Source: Daejeonella sp. JGW-45 (GTDB lineage Bacteria > Bacteroidota > Bacteroidia > Sphingobacteriales > Sphingobacteriaceae). Taken from it: a DNA stretch of 64,000 bases. The notes beneath the pieces were generated by a model. The model made no database searches. It saw only the letters and a list, made by a program, of their open reading frames with translations, and was not told the origin of the DNA. The stretch covers positions 496,001 to 560,000 of the forward strand of contig NZ_JARKNC010000001.1 of NCBI RefSeq assembly GCF_029360805.1, written 5' to 3'. The position numbers were made by a program, and so were the translations under genes. Of this stretch, positions 25,306-33,650 are shown piece by piece. Numbering within the stretch: the first letter of the stretch is position 1; each line of letters starts with the position of its first letter.

Positions 25306-26091
25306 TCACTTCACCCCAAACATCACTTTCCCCTGGTTGCTCCTCACCAGGTTTTCACTGAGTCCGTTGAGCAGTGGAATATACTCCGCGTAGGTAAGCC
25401 TTTTTGCTTCCCACAAGGAGTTGAGGGTATACATGCTAACAAAAGAATCGGGATGGTCTTTAATAAACTGCAAAACCTTGCCCTTGGCCTCATCACGCAT
25501 GGCCCGGATGGCCGACTGCATTTCATAAGGTAACTCGTTAATATCGGTGATTACTCGCCTGTTAATTACCTGCCCCGATGGCATTGGTCTTCCGCGGGAC
25601 TGACTTATCGCCCGCGGTGGCATAGAACCGGCCGGGACAGCCACAATCTGAGTTGTTTGAACTACTTGAACCTTCTCAGGCTGTGCAAAATTATCTCCAA
25701 GCAGTAACTTATCCATTTTCTTTCTGTCGGCACTGGCAGGACTGCCCATAATGTCGGCCGTAGAAAGCATCATCTTAGAGTTTATAGCAATATCCAGCGG
25801 CTCGATATAGAATTTTATCATATGCTGCGCGGCAACTTTTCCGCCTGGCTCTTTGATCACGATGCTCGCCGGCCTGGGTTCATCAACTTTACCCTTAAAG
25901 GTGAAGCTGCCCCCCTCGATCGCAACAGAATCTACGATCTTTCCATTAAGGCCTTCATACTGCAAATAGGCCATGCCCTTGGAAGGGTGTTTTTTCACCG
26001 ACGCACTAATCGTATAGTCCTTATCTTGTGCCAACAGGGTTGCTGAAAAGCAAATTAGCAGAAGGATGGTAAAAGTAAAGTTGTATTTCAT
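25306..26091 (-). CDS. DUF4369-domain protein, probably truncated (thioredoxin domain missing)
   Basis: A 261-residue exported protein (signal peptide to about residue 22, ending LLAQ). The N-terminal DUF4369 domain (DYTISASVKKHPSKGMAYLQ to VIKEPGG) and the helical middle region with FIKDHPDSFVSMYTL and LLNGLSENLVRSNQGK are as in Bacteroidota TlpA-like thiol-disulfide oxidoreductases. Those continue into a thioredoxin domain with CxxC, whereas this one stops a few residues after GK. The stop lies next to an ORF6N relic, so the 3' half was probably lost by rearrangement. The start at ATG 26091 is chosen for the signal peptide. Confidence 0.75.
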   Translation of the reverse strand: MKYNFTFTILLLICFSATLLAQDKDYTISASVKKHPSKGMAYLQYEGLNGKIVDSVAIEGGSFTFKGKVDEPRPASIVIKEPGGKVAAQHMIKFYIEPLDIAINSKMMLSTADIMGSPASADRKKMDKLLLGDNFAQPEKVQVVQTTQIVAVPAGSMPPRAISQSRGRPMPSGQVINRRVITDINELPYEMQSAIRAMRDEAKGKVLQFIKDHPDSFVSMYTLNSLWEAKRLTYAEYIPLLNGLSENLVRSNQGKVMFGVK

Positions 26092-26150
26092 AGGATATCT
26101 TCTCGGATACATAAATATAGTAATATCTTTAATACCAATTAACGTCGCCT

Positions 26151-26609
26151 ATGACTATCGATCCTATGGCAGAAAAGAAATCAAAACACGTCGAAATAAA
26201 AACAAAACCCACCGCTTCAAACGTGGAGGATTTTATCAATGCTCTTCCCGATGAGCAAAAACGGCGAGACAGCTTTACGCTTCTCAAAATGATGAAAGAG
26301 GCAAGCGACGAAGAGCCCGTTCTATGGAGCAGTTCGATCATCGGTTTTGGTAATAAGCGGTATAAAAGCCCGGCCACCGGAAGGGAAGTCGACTGGTTAC
26401 TCATAGGATTCTCACCGCGAAAAGCAAGTTTGTCTCTGTATGTGAGTGTTAATATCCAGGAGCATGCTGCCGCGCTCGAGAAGCTCGGCAAACATAAGAC
26501 TGGTGTTGGTTGCCTTTATATTAACAAATTGGAAGATATTGATCTGGATGTTTTGAAGAGCATTATTAGGACCGCTTACCGCCGTTCTATGTCGACTACA
26601 GGCTCCTGA
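26151..26609 (+). CDS. DUF1801 domain-containing protein
   Basis: A 152-residue cytoplasmic protein of the DUF1801 family (YdhG-like fold). Visible motifs are VEDFINALPDEQKRRD, SSSIIGFGNKRYKSP and KTGVGCLYINKLEDIDLDVLKSII. Its biochemical role is unknown. The ORF could also start at ATG 26166 (MAEKKSKH). It converges with ppc, ending 12 bp from the ppc stop. Confidence 0.85.
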   Translation: MTIDPMAEKKSKHVEIKTKPTASNVEDFINALPDEQKRRDSFTLLKMMKEASDEEPVLWSSSIIGFGNKRYKSPATGREVDWLLIGFSPRKASLSLYVSVNIQEHAAALEKLGKHKTGVGCLYINKLEDIDLDVLKSIIRTAYRRSMSTTGS

Positions 26610-26620
26610 CTCTCTCTTTC

Positions 26621-29170
26621 TTAAGCCGAATTCCTTTCCGCATTTATAATCCCAAAAGAACACCGCATCACCAGCTTCTCGAATATTTCTACCCCTGGGG
26701 AATCAACTTTATTTCCCTTTTCGCGTATCATGGTTAATGCATACTGCTGAATGGTGATCAGCGGCAACTCGATCCGCTGGCGCATTTGTATGGAGAGCTG
26801 ATCAGTTTCGCGCTCTGACATTAACTCGGATTTACCCGTTAGCATTAAGGTGTATTTTTTAGTGCGCATAAACTCGTCATGGAACATATTCCACAGAACG
26901 CCGTATTTAGGATGCTTGGATAAATATGCGGTCAAAGGGAAGAAGCACTTGCTCATCGCCATTTCGCAGTTCCCAATAAGGGTACGGAAATACAATGAAC
27001 TCTGGTAAAGCTCCATAACCTGGTTCCACTTACCTTCTTTTTCCATCTTCTCGAAAGCTATACCCACTCCATAATAACCGGGAATATTTTGCTTGAGCTG
27101 GCTCCACGCCCCCACGTAAGGCACTGCGCGAAGGTCATTCAGGTTAAGCTTTCCTGCTTTACGTTTCGAAGGCCGGCTGCCAATATTTGCTTCTGCATAA
27201 TAACGCAGCGGGCTTGCAAAGTTCAGGTACTCCAGGAAATCCGGATCATCCTTCAATATCCGGAATGCGTCGTAGCTTTCATCAGATAACTCCTGCAGTA
27301 ACTGTTCTTCACTTTGGCTCATCGTTGCCGTCCGGGAAGAAAATAAGCCATTGCTTATCCCCGAGTGCATTAGCTGCTCAATATTATAACGGGCTGCCTC
27401 CCGCGTTCCAAAATTTGAACTGATCGTCTGCCCCTGTATTGTGAGCTGAATCTCTTTGTTGGCAATATTCTGGCCCATAGATGCATAAAACTGGTGGGTT
27501 TTACCGCCACCGCGTGCAGGGGGCCCGCCGCGGCCATCAAAGAAGACCACCTCCACATCATACTCCCGCGAAATACGCGTCAACTCTTCTTTAGCTTTAT
27601 AAATACTCCAGTTAGCCATCAGGTAACCTCCGTCCTTAGTTCCGTCAGAAAACCCAAGCATGATAGTCTGAACCCTGTCCCTGCGTTTCAGATGTTTCTG
27701 GTAGGCCTCATTCTGGTAAAGCAGGGTCATCGCCTTAGCCGCATTCTGAAGGTCGCCGATGGTTTCGAACAGAGGAACAAAATCAACCGTAAGATGCTCT
27801 TTCTTCCAACCTGCCATTACAAACAACGCATATACCTCCATCACGTCTACAGCACTGGTTGTGTGACTGATAATGTAGCGGTGACAGCCTTCCGAACCAT
27901 TAAATTTCTGGACAGTCTGAATTGTGAGCAGCGTTTCAAAAGCATCTTTATCAATATCGGTATCAACTACCAGGGCGTCAACACTCTGGAGGGTTTTGAT
28001 CTTTGCTTCGTCGCTGAGGGATGTATAATTTTCAGGAAGAACGGAAGTTTTCTCGGCAATCTGTTCGATGAGCTCCTTGTGGGCAGAGCTATCCTGCCGT
28101 ACGTCCAGCGAGGCAAAGAACAAGCCGAATAAGTTAACTTTGGTCAGCAGGTTATTCACTTTTGCCAGGAACAGGCTGTTATGTTTTTCGATCAGGATAT
28201 CTCTGATCTCCTTCAGTGTATCAGTGATCTCCTCCTTGGAGAGATCAGCCTTATAACCGGGGATAAACAAGTTCTTGTAAAGTCGATCTTCAAGAGTGGC
28301 CAGCAGCGTATCCACGCCCTGGAAAGTCAGTCTGCCTTTCAGCAGCCGCACATCACGATAGTAGCATTTAATGATGCTTCCCCTTAGTGCTTCGGCAACC
28401 TTAAGAGTAGTATCCGCTTTTACGAAAGGATTACCATCCCTGTCGCCACCCGGCCAAAACCCCATTCTGATCAGCTGGTTCTTCTCGGTGACAACACCAG
28501 GGAACTCGTTGGTAAGGAATGATAAAATGTTACCTGCTGAATGATAGAAAACGTTCTCCAGGAACCAGATCAGGTTAACCGCCTCATCATAAGGCGTAGG
28601 CTTCTTCTTTTTAAAGAAAGGAGTTTTCCCTAATTGCTGCAGGTAGGTATTCACCAGCACCGTATCATCACGTAAAAGCGCCTTGCCAAGATCGTGTATG
28701 ATCCCCAGCACCTCGCTCGGATAAAACTGATTAGGATGAGCGGTAAGCACCATCCGAACCGAAAAGTCCTTGAGCTTTTCGGCAAGCGCCTGCTGTGCGT
28801 TAGATTGTATCACCTCTGCCTGAAGCTGCTTTAACGTACCTGAGCCATTCATATCATGAGTTGCCCCGAATGCGGCATCCTCCAGCGCATCAAATAATAC
28901 CACCTGCCGCTCAGAGTACTGGATAAAACGGAACAACAGGTCTATTTGGTCCTTCTCATTTTCATAAGTAGTATACTGGCGAAAAAATGACTCGATGATC
29001 TCAGCAGGGCTTTGCTCTTTCCGGAATCCTTCTTCGCAATGCAGCAGAAATAATGAAAGTAAAATTCCGGTCTTTTCTACCCGGTGAAACGGTAAAGAAG
29101 TAAACAAACTGTTATACATCTCAAACTTGGTTCCAACCAGATTCTTAAACTCCGCGAGGGCACTACTCAT
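26621..29170 (-). CDS. ppc: Phosphoenolpyruvate carboxylase
   Basis: Carboxylates PEP to oxaloacetate, refilling the TCA cycle. The 849 residues contain diverged but recognisable motifs: VLTAHPNQFYPSE (classical TAHPTE), GGDRDGNPFV, GFSDGTKDGGYLMANW and FFDGRGGPPARGGGKTH (classical HGRGGxxGRGG), then QTISSNFGTREAA. The C-terminus ends NAERNSA instead of the classical QNTG, which I take as a feature of this Bacteroidota subfamily. Monocistronic; upstream is a divergent membrane protein gene. Confidence 0.92.
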   Translation of the reverse strand: MSSALAEFKNLVGTKFEMYNSLFTSLPFHRVEKTGILLSLFLLHCEEGFRKEQSPAEIIESFFRQYTTYENEKDQIDLLFRFIQYSERQVVLFDALEDAAFGATHDMNGSGTLKQLQAEVIQSNAQQALAEKLKDFSVRMVLTAHPNQFYPSEVLGIIHDLGKALLRDDTVLVNTYLQQLGKTPFFKKKKPTPYDEAVNLIWFLENVFYHSAGNILSFLTNEFPGVVTEKNQLIRMGFWPGGDRDGNPFVKADTTLKVAEALRGSIIKCYYRDVRLLKGRLTFQGVDTLLATLEDRLYKNLFIPGYKADLSKEEITDTLKEIRDILIEKHNSLFLAKVNNLLTKVNLFGLFFASLDVRQDSSAHKELIEQIAEKTSVLPENYTSLSDEAKIKTLQSVDALVVDTDIDKDAFETLLTIQTVQKFNGSEGCHRYIISHTTSAVDVMEVYALFVMAGWKKEHLTVDFVPLFETIGDLQNAAKAMTLLYQNEAYQKHLKRRDRVQTIMLGFSDGTKDGGYLMANWSIYKAKEELTRISREYDVEVVFFDGRGGPPARGGGKTHQFYASMGQNIANKEIQLTIQGQTISSNFGTREAARYNIEQLMHSGISNGLFSSRTATMSQSEEQLLQELSDESYDAFRILKDDPDFLEYLNFASPLRYYAEANIGSRPSKRKAGKLNLNDLRAVPYVGAWSQLKQNIPGYYGVGIAFEKMEKEGKWNQVMELYQSSLYFRTLIGNCEMAMSKCFFPLTAYLSKHPKYGVLWNMFHDEFMRTKKYTLMLTGKSELMSERETDQLSIQMRQRIELPLITIQQYALTMIREKGNKVDSPGVEIFEKLVMRCSFGIINAERNSA

Positions 29171-29307
29171 AATCTTTTAACTAGTATTAAAAAGGAATGT
29201 GTAAAAATGGGAAAAATTGGCGAAAGAATGGGTACGGAGCAGAAGAACAAAGAATAAGAAGAAATATTATATTATCTTACAGTATCATTTTACACTAAAG
29301 AGTAAAC

Positions 29308-30261
29308 ATGCTGCCCATAATCGTAGTCCGGCGTCCGTGGAGCTTTTATTTCCTCCAGCTATTGGTTTTTATTATTATTTCCGGGATCGGATGCGGCATT
29401 GCGAGTCGGGCAGTTCTTAAGATTAATAGTGCAGCTTCACTGAATCGGGGTGATTACCTGGGACTAGCTCTTGGAGGAGTGTTTGTCTTTCTCGCCGTTT
29501 ACATGGTCTTCCGATATTTTAAAAATGCGCCTTCAATAATAGCCGGCGAATCCTCGATAAGCTTCGGCGGGCGTGAGGTTTATGCACTTGCAGATATCCT
29601 GGATATTCGGTTCACAGGTAAGGTTCCCCTCCATGTTCTTTGGAGTTTCCCGGTTGAGGGCACCCGCATACTTTTAAAGAACGGCACGGAAAAATACATT
29701 TATGACGATTTCTATCCAAATACCTGGGAGTTAAAATCTTTTCTTAAGCAAAGAGTAGTTGACAAGAAAATTTATGAACCTATTGTTCCACAGGATGCAA
29801 CTAACAATGACGATCCTGAAAGCATCGTGTTCTTTAAAGGAAATCCTATTTTAAGCTTTAGTCCGATAATGGCCTGGACCTTAATTGCATGTGCAAGCTA
29901 TTTGGGGTATATAATGATACAAAGGGGGGAACCGGGGGTAATTTTTATTGGACTTGCTGCTTTCCTTTTCCTGGCACTCTCTTCTTCTTTGAATTATTTC
30001 GGGCTCTCTAACAACTATTTTATTGTCAGGAACCACCATTTTCTTTGGATGAGACATGCCTTTCGTATTGAAAATATTAAGGAAATAATTTTTGAGACTA
30101 CCCCCAGAGGACCGAACCGCCTCCGAATAATAACCCACGATTTTCGGTCTAAAATATACGGTGCAAGTACCCTAAGAGAGAAACATTGGCTTGCGCTGAT
30201 GAATAAACTCATGGATAAAGGTATTGTTGTCAGGGATGAATGTATAAAACCAAACGGTTAA
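29308..30261 (+). CDS. Two-unit membrane protein with PH-like (STM3941-type) segments
   Basis: A 317-residue protein with two similar units, each a pair of transmembrane segments (about 12-32 and 48-66; then about 185-200 and 208-226) followed by a beta-rich PH-like segment. The first includes VEGTRILLKNGTEKYIYDDF and the second RLRIITHDFRSKIYGA. It resembles small Bacteroidota membrane proteins of unknown function. A decayed, internally deleted paralogue lies downstream at 31240-31650. The start ATG 29308 gives a short N-terminal cytoplasmic part. Confidence 0.65.
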   Translation: MLPIIVVRRPWSFYFLQLLVFIIISGIGCGIASRAVLKINSAASLNRGDYLGLALGGVFVFLAVYMVFRYFKNAPSIIAGESSISFGGREVYALADILDIRFTGKVPLHVLWSFPVEGTRILLKNGTEKYIYDDFYPNTWELKSFLKQRVVDKKIYEPIVPQDATNNDDPESIVFFKGNPILSFSPIMAWTLIACASYLGYIMIQRGEPGVIFIGLAAFLFLALSSSLNYFGLSNNYFIVRNHHFLWMRHAFRIENIKEIIFETTPRGPNRLRIITHDFRSKIYGASTLREKHWLALMNKLMDKGIVVRDECIKPNG

Positions 30262-30415
30262 AGCACAACCTGGAATATTGCAGGAAAAGCCTTGAGTACC
30301 TTCACCAGCTAAGGCCAGCCACGGTTCTTATGAACTCTCCTAAGGAATAAGAATACGTAATTATATACAACCCACAGCTAATTTCAATAAGTATCGACTT
30401 TCCGGAAATTTTATA

Positions 30416-30531
30416 CAGGCACCATCTGGGGAAACATCTTCTATTTCCTTGATAACGACCACAGGGCCCAGGCTTATGTTTACCTGAGATCTTTAGGGAT
30501 TGAGCCACCGGCGTTCCGGGACAGATACTAA
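30416..30531 (+). pseudogene. DinB-family gene fragment (C-terminal part only)
   Basis: Translation GTIWGNIFYFLDN then HRAQAYVYLRSLGIEPPAF to a stop is nearly identical to the last 40 residues of the intact DinB gene at 32697-33194, with a 6-bp in-frame deletion. The rest of the gene is absent. It lies in a 412-bp non-coding stretch (30262-30674) in which I see nothing else functional. Confidence 0.8.
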
Positions 30532-30674
30532 TCAGTGGAGATTGGAGAACTTGCCTGCCTCAGGCAGATTGAAAGTGTGCAACCGTCTATAGAGATTCAG
30601 AACCATTAACTTTCATTGTTCTACCGTTTAATAAGCCGAATTTCTATAGATTATTTATAGTCTTATTTTCGAAT

Positions 30675-31211
30675 ATGACTGCGGGCGAAACTCCGATCTC
30701 TGAAAAAATTGTTATAAACAAGATATACGAACTGCGCAGCTATCGTGTAATGCTGGATAGTGATCTGGCTGAACTCTATGCAATCGAAACCAAACGCTTG
30801 AATGAACAGGTAAGAAGAAATAGAGAACGTTTTCCGCCAGATTTCATGTTTCGGATCAACGAAGATGAATGGACAGTTTTAAGGTCGCAAATTGCGACCT
30901 TAAAACGTGGAAAACACTCAAAATATCGTCCTTTCGCTTTTACTGAATATGGAATGTTAATGCTATCCAGTGTACTAAACAGTGGGAAGGCTATCCAGGT
31001 TAACATTCAGTTAGTCCGCATATTTTCCAGGCTGCGGCATTTAATAAATGATCATCATTCGCTCCGGATAGATATTTCGGAAATAAAAATTAAACTAAAT
31101 AATCACGACAAAAGCATCGAGCTTGTTTTTACTTACCTGGATGAGCTGACAGAAGCTAAGGCAAATCCGGAGCCAAGAAAGAGAATCGGATATATGCCCG
31201 ATGAAATATAG
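30675..31211 (+). CDS. ORF6N domain-containing protein
   Basis: A 178-residue protein whose first 90 residues form an ORF6N domain (KIYELRSYRVMLDSDLAELY to FAFTEYGMLMLSSVL), a DNA-binding module known from phage KilA-N/ORF6N proteins and common in Bacteroidota mobile or accessory regions. The rest is a helical, coiled-coil-like tail (SLRIDISEIKIKLNNHDKSIE). A 15-bp perfect inverted repeat is embedded in the coding sequence at 30876-30906. Remnants of another copy lie at 25190. The function is not known; it may be a mobile-element-derived regulator. Confidence 0.85.
   Translation: MTAGETPISEKIVINKIYELRSYRVMLDSDLAELYAIETKRLNEQVRRNRERFPPDFMFRINEDEWTVLRSQIATLKRGKHSKYRPFAFTEYGMLMLSSVLNSGKAIQVNIQLVRIFSRLRHLINDHHSLRIDISEIKIKLNNHDKSIELVFTYLDELTEAKANPEPRKRIGYMPDEI
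30876..30906. repeat. 15-bp perfect inverted repeat inside the ORF6N gene
   Basis: GTTTTAAGGTCGCAA and TTGCGACCTTAAAAC are separated by one A. The stretch encodes LRSQIATLK, a conserved segment of the domain. The mRNA would fold into a very stable hairpin here. Confidence 0.8.
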
Positions 31212-31239
31212 ATCTTACGTCGTTACAAAGACGTAGTAT

Positions 31240-31650
31240 GTACCTTGTTTACCGGGCATGGGATTTTTGAAATTCATATCTCAGTCAAACGATCCGGGGG
31301 ATCTTTACTTGATTTTCCCGTGGAAGGCACAGCCCTTCATTTTAAAGACGGCACGAGGAAGTTCGTTTATGATGATCCGTATTCAAATGGGTGGGAGTTA
31401 AAGTCATTCCTGGAGCAAGAACCATCACTTTTTCTGGAAGCATCATTTTTATAGGCTTAGCGACATCAGAGAGATCGTTTATGAAACTCAACCTAAAGCG
31501 CCATACTCACTTTGATTGATTACCAGGGATTTCAAAACTAAGCGCTACCCTGCCGGTACCCTGCATGACAAGCACTGGCTTGAACTGATGGATAGGCTGC
31601 AGCAAAAAGGTGTGGTCGTAAGGAATGAGTGTATCTCTATAAATAATTGA
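31240..31650 (+). pseudogene. Decayed paralogue of the two-unit membrane protein
   Basis: The 5' part translates to FEIHISVKRSGGSLLDFPVEGT and then WELKSFLEQ, matching the first PH-like unit of the gene at 29308. It then jumps, with a frame change, to KNHHFFWKHHF and IREIVYETQPK, matching the second unit. The central membrane part (about 85-90 codons) is missing. The second unit carries an in-frame TGA where the parent has arginine (before LITRDF), and the 3' end KGVVVRNECI matches KGIVVRDECI. The first 46 bp after the ORF6N gene hold a small ACGTC/GACGT hairpin. Confidence 0.85.
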
Positions 31651-31850
31651 TATCGGCACTTCTCCGACGCTTTTAACACTATATGTGAGCCCTTCTCGGG
31701 CCGAATTGCTATAGTCCAAAAATCCAATCAACTCTCCGCAATTCCGGATTATAAACGTTTATACCCGTGTAACTCCGGCTAACGATATTCCTTTTTTCAA
31801 ATTTACATCTGCAAACTGTTATCATTTAAAGTAACGCATAGTATTAAATG

Positions 31851-31881
31851 TTGCACTATCGGATAACTTTAATTATCTTTG
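31851..31881 (+). promoter_or_regulatory. Promoter of the higBA locus
   Basis: TTG at 31851-31853, a 20-bp spacer and TATCTTTG at 31874-31881 fit the Bacteroidota promoter. The -7 box ends 2 bp before the original toxin ATG (31884), so the transcript would be leaderless or start inside the toxin ORF. The 230 bp before it (31651-31850) show nothing else. Confidence 0.55.
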
Positions 31882-31883
31882 AA

Positions 31884-32224
31884 ATGGAAAATCAACAACA
31901 TATAAGAACAGTTTTTCTGTACAAGAACTACTTCTTTGATTTTTTTCATAAACAACGGTAAAAGATAAAATCTACTGGACGTTGAAACTGATTGCAACGG
32001 TACACAAGGTACCGGGCGATTATCTAAAACATATTGAAGGCACCGCAGGGCTTTATGAGGTCAGAGTTAGTCATGGAAGCGATGTCTTCAGGATATTTTG
32101 CTTTTTCGATGAAGGTAAGATAATAGTCCTCGTCAATGGCTTTCAGAAAAAAAGCCAAAAGACACCTATGTCTGAAATCCAGAGCGCATTAAAAATTAAG
32201 AAAGAGTATGAAGACGAAAAATAA
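31884..32224 (+). pseudogene. higB: HigB/RelE-type toxin gene, frameshifted
   Basis: The toxin is split into two frames. ATG 31884 gives MENQQHIRTVFLYKNYFFDF then FHKQR and a stop at 31959. The next frame resumes the family sequence as VKDKIYWTLKLIATVHKVP, then GLYEVRVSHGSDVFRIFCFF and FQKKSQKTP to the stop at 32224. The two parts join with a small deletion (about 7 bp compared with the family pattern HKQRPKVQEK). The downstream ORF can only start at TTG 31982, giving 80 residues without the N-terminal helix. The toxin, an mRNA interferase by family, is probably inactive. Confidence 0.75.
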
Positions 32225-32510
32225 CTTAAAATCCCTCGACCAGTTTATTGACGAACAATACGGCGAAAAAGGAACAGCTAAGCGTGAAACTCTGGAAGAA
32301 GGTTTTGAGTCTTTCAAACTAGGTATAATGCTCCAGCAAGCCCGTATTGAAAAGGGGATGACTCAGGAAGAACTTGCCGAAAAATGTGGTACTAATAAAG
32401 GCTACATTTCTAAAATCGAAAATGATATTAAAGAGGTTCGTCTCTCAACTCTCAAAAAAATTGTAGAGTTAGGCTTAGGCGGGCAATTGGAATTATCTAT
32501 AAAGTTATAA
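32208..32510 (+). CDS. higA: HigA-type antitoxin, XRE helix-turn-helix protein
   Basis: A 100-residue DNA-binding antitoxin. Residues 40-95 form an HTH_3 domain (IMLQQARIEKGMTQEELAEK, CGTNKGYISKIENDIKEVR). The N-terminal part is a helical segment that would neutralise the toxin. It overlaps the 3' end of higB by 17 bp, the usual toxin-first HigBA order. The antitoxin is intact while the toxin is frameshifted, so it may persist as a regulator or a protective relic. Confidence 0.88.
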   Translation: MKTKNNLKSLDQFIDEQYGEKGTAKRETLEEGFESFKLGIMLQQARIEKGMTQEELAEKCGTNKGYISKIENDIKEVRLSTLKKIVELGLGGQLELSIKL

Positions 32511-32664
32511 TCATCACTCACAGCTTGACGATAGCAAACGAAACTCCTTAATTTTGTCTGGAATTAGTGCGCTTTCAACTCTTAAGAACCTTTGCTTGAA
32601 AGCTACCGGTAAATTATTTTCACATCAAAATTTCTGCTGACATACTGTTGTCACAAGCCCCCCG

Positions 32665-32672
32665 TACTTTTG
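32665..32672 (+). promoter_or_regulatory. -7 box of the DinB gene
   Basis: TACTTTTG matches TAnnTTTG exactly and lies 24 bp upstream of ATG 32697. The -33 element is not clear. Confidence 0.45.
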
Positions 32673-32696
32673 ATATATAAACTAAAAATCAAACGT

Positions 32697-33194
32697 ATGA
32701 ACACCGTAGAAACATCAGAAAAAATCAACGTAGTTATTACACCAGAAGAACTCCTAAAACATTGGGAAGGACATCGCGGACTGACCCGCAGACTGATCGA
32801 AGTTTTCCCTGAGAAAGAGTTTTTCGAGCATTCCATTGGAGGAATGAGGCCTGCGGCACAACTGATCCAGGAGATGATGGATGTGAGCACTGGCGGTGTC
32901 CGTGAAATGGCTGGCGGCGATTCCGGCGAAATTGCCGGGCATGGGGTAAAAGCAACATCCATTGCCGAGGCGCTTGACAACTGGGATAAGGATACTGCAG
33001 AGCTTTTTGAGAACCTTGCCAAGATCCCGGTTGAGAAATTTCATGAGAGGATATTATCGTTCGGACAATATGAAGGCACCATCTGGGGAAACATCTTCTA
33101 TTTCCTTGATAACGAGATCCACCACAGGGCTCAGGCGTATGTTTACCTGAGGTCTCTGGGAATTGAACCACCGGCATTCTGGGACAGATATTAA
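32697..33194 (+). CDS. DinB family protein
   Basis: A 165-residue four-helix-bundle protein of the DinB/DfsB superfamily, whose members often bind a divalent metal through three histidines and act as thiol-dependent transferases or in stress responses. Metal-ligand-type histidines are seen in EHSIGGMRPA and in the late HHRAQAYVYLRSLG. I start at ATG 32697 (MNTVETSEK) rather than the upstream in-frame start at 32670. A C-terminal fragment of a near-identical copy lies at 30416. A word-repeat hairpin follows the gene. Confidence 0.82.
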   Translation: MNTVETSEKINVVITPEELLKHWEGHRGLTRRLIEVFPEKEFFEHSIGGMRPAAQLIQEMMDVSTGGVREMAGGDSGEIAGHGVKATSIAEALDNWDKDTAELFENLAKIPVEKFHERILSFGQYEGTIWGNIFYFLDNEIHHRAQAYVYLRSLGIEPPAFWDRY

Positions 33195-33195
33195 A

Positions 33196-33300
33196 ATAAC
33201 TGAAAGTTGAAAACTGAAAACTGAAAGTTGAGCAACTGTACCTCAAGAAACTGTTTTAGGCGGTCTCGCTTCAGTTTTCCACTTTTCAGCTTTCAGCTCT
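33196..33300. repeat. Word-repeat inverted pair downstream of DinB
   Basis: The left arm (33199-33232) is built from ACTGAAAGTTGAAA words and the right arm (33268-33300) from TTTTCAGCTTTCAG words. The arms are imperfect reverse complements around a loop of about 36 nt. It immediately follows the DinB stop and could end its transcript. Confidence 0.6.
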
Positions 33301-33357
33301 CGTTCATGTGTAACACCTTCTTATATTTAAACGTATAGTACTATAATATTTCTTGCC

Positions 33358-33576
33358 ATGAAACAAGTACTGGTATTTAAGACTTCGGTCGGCAGCTCTG
33401 AGGATGTGGTAGCGGTGGGACCTTTACTGAATAATTTATTGAATGAAACGGACCGATGGACTTTTGACCTTGAGGATTGCGATAGAGTGCTTCGGGTAGA
33501 AGCCGAATCCGTTGGAGCTGATTCTATTATTGAGAAACTTGCAGGTGCCGGTGTAATGTGTGCTGAATTGGAGTAG
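33358..33576 (+). CDS. Small HMA-like protein without metal motif
   Basis: A 72-residue protein with an alternating beta-alpha-beta pattern (KQVLVFKTSV, WTFDLEDCDRVLRVEAESV, DSIIEKLAGAGVMCAELE) like heavy-metal-associated ferredoxin-fold domains. The metal-binding CxxC is absent, replaced by GSSEDVV. Such CxxC-less small proteins are common in Bacteroidota; their role is unknown. It stands alone between the DinB and ArsR genes. Confidence 0.65.
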   Translation: MKQVLVFKTSVGSSEDVVAVGPLLNNLLNETDRWTFDLEDCDRVLRVEAESVGADSIIEKLAGAGVMCAELE

Positions 33577-33650
33577 ACGTCTGTTAGCAACCCCCGTATT
33601 ATTTAAAGTTTAGTCTTTCTTCCAGGCCATAAAATTTTTTTTTAGGATAA

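Noticed and set aside
27494-28132. 212-codon plus-strand ORF
   Set aside because: It lies wholly antisense to the well-supported ppc gene and shows no family features.
32737-33246. 169-codon minus-strand ORF
   Set aside because: Antisense to the intact DinB gene; a similar antisense frame exists over the DinB fragment at 30302-30508.
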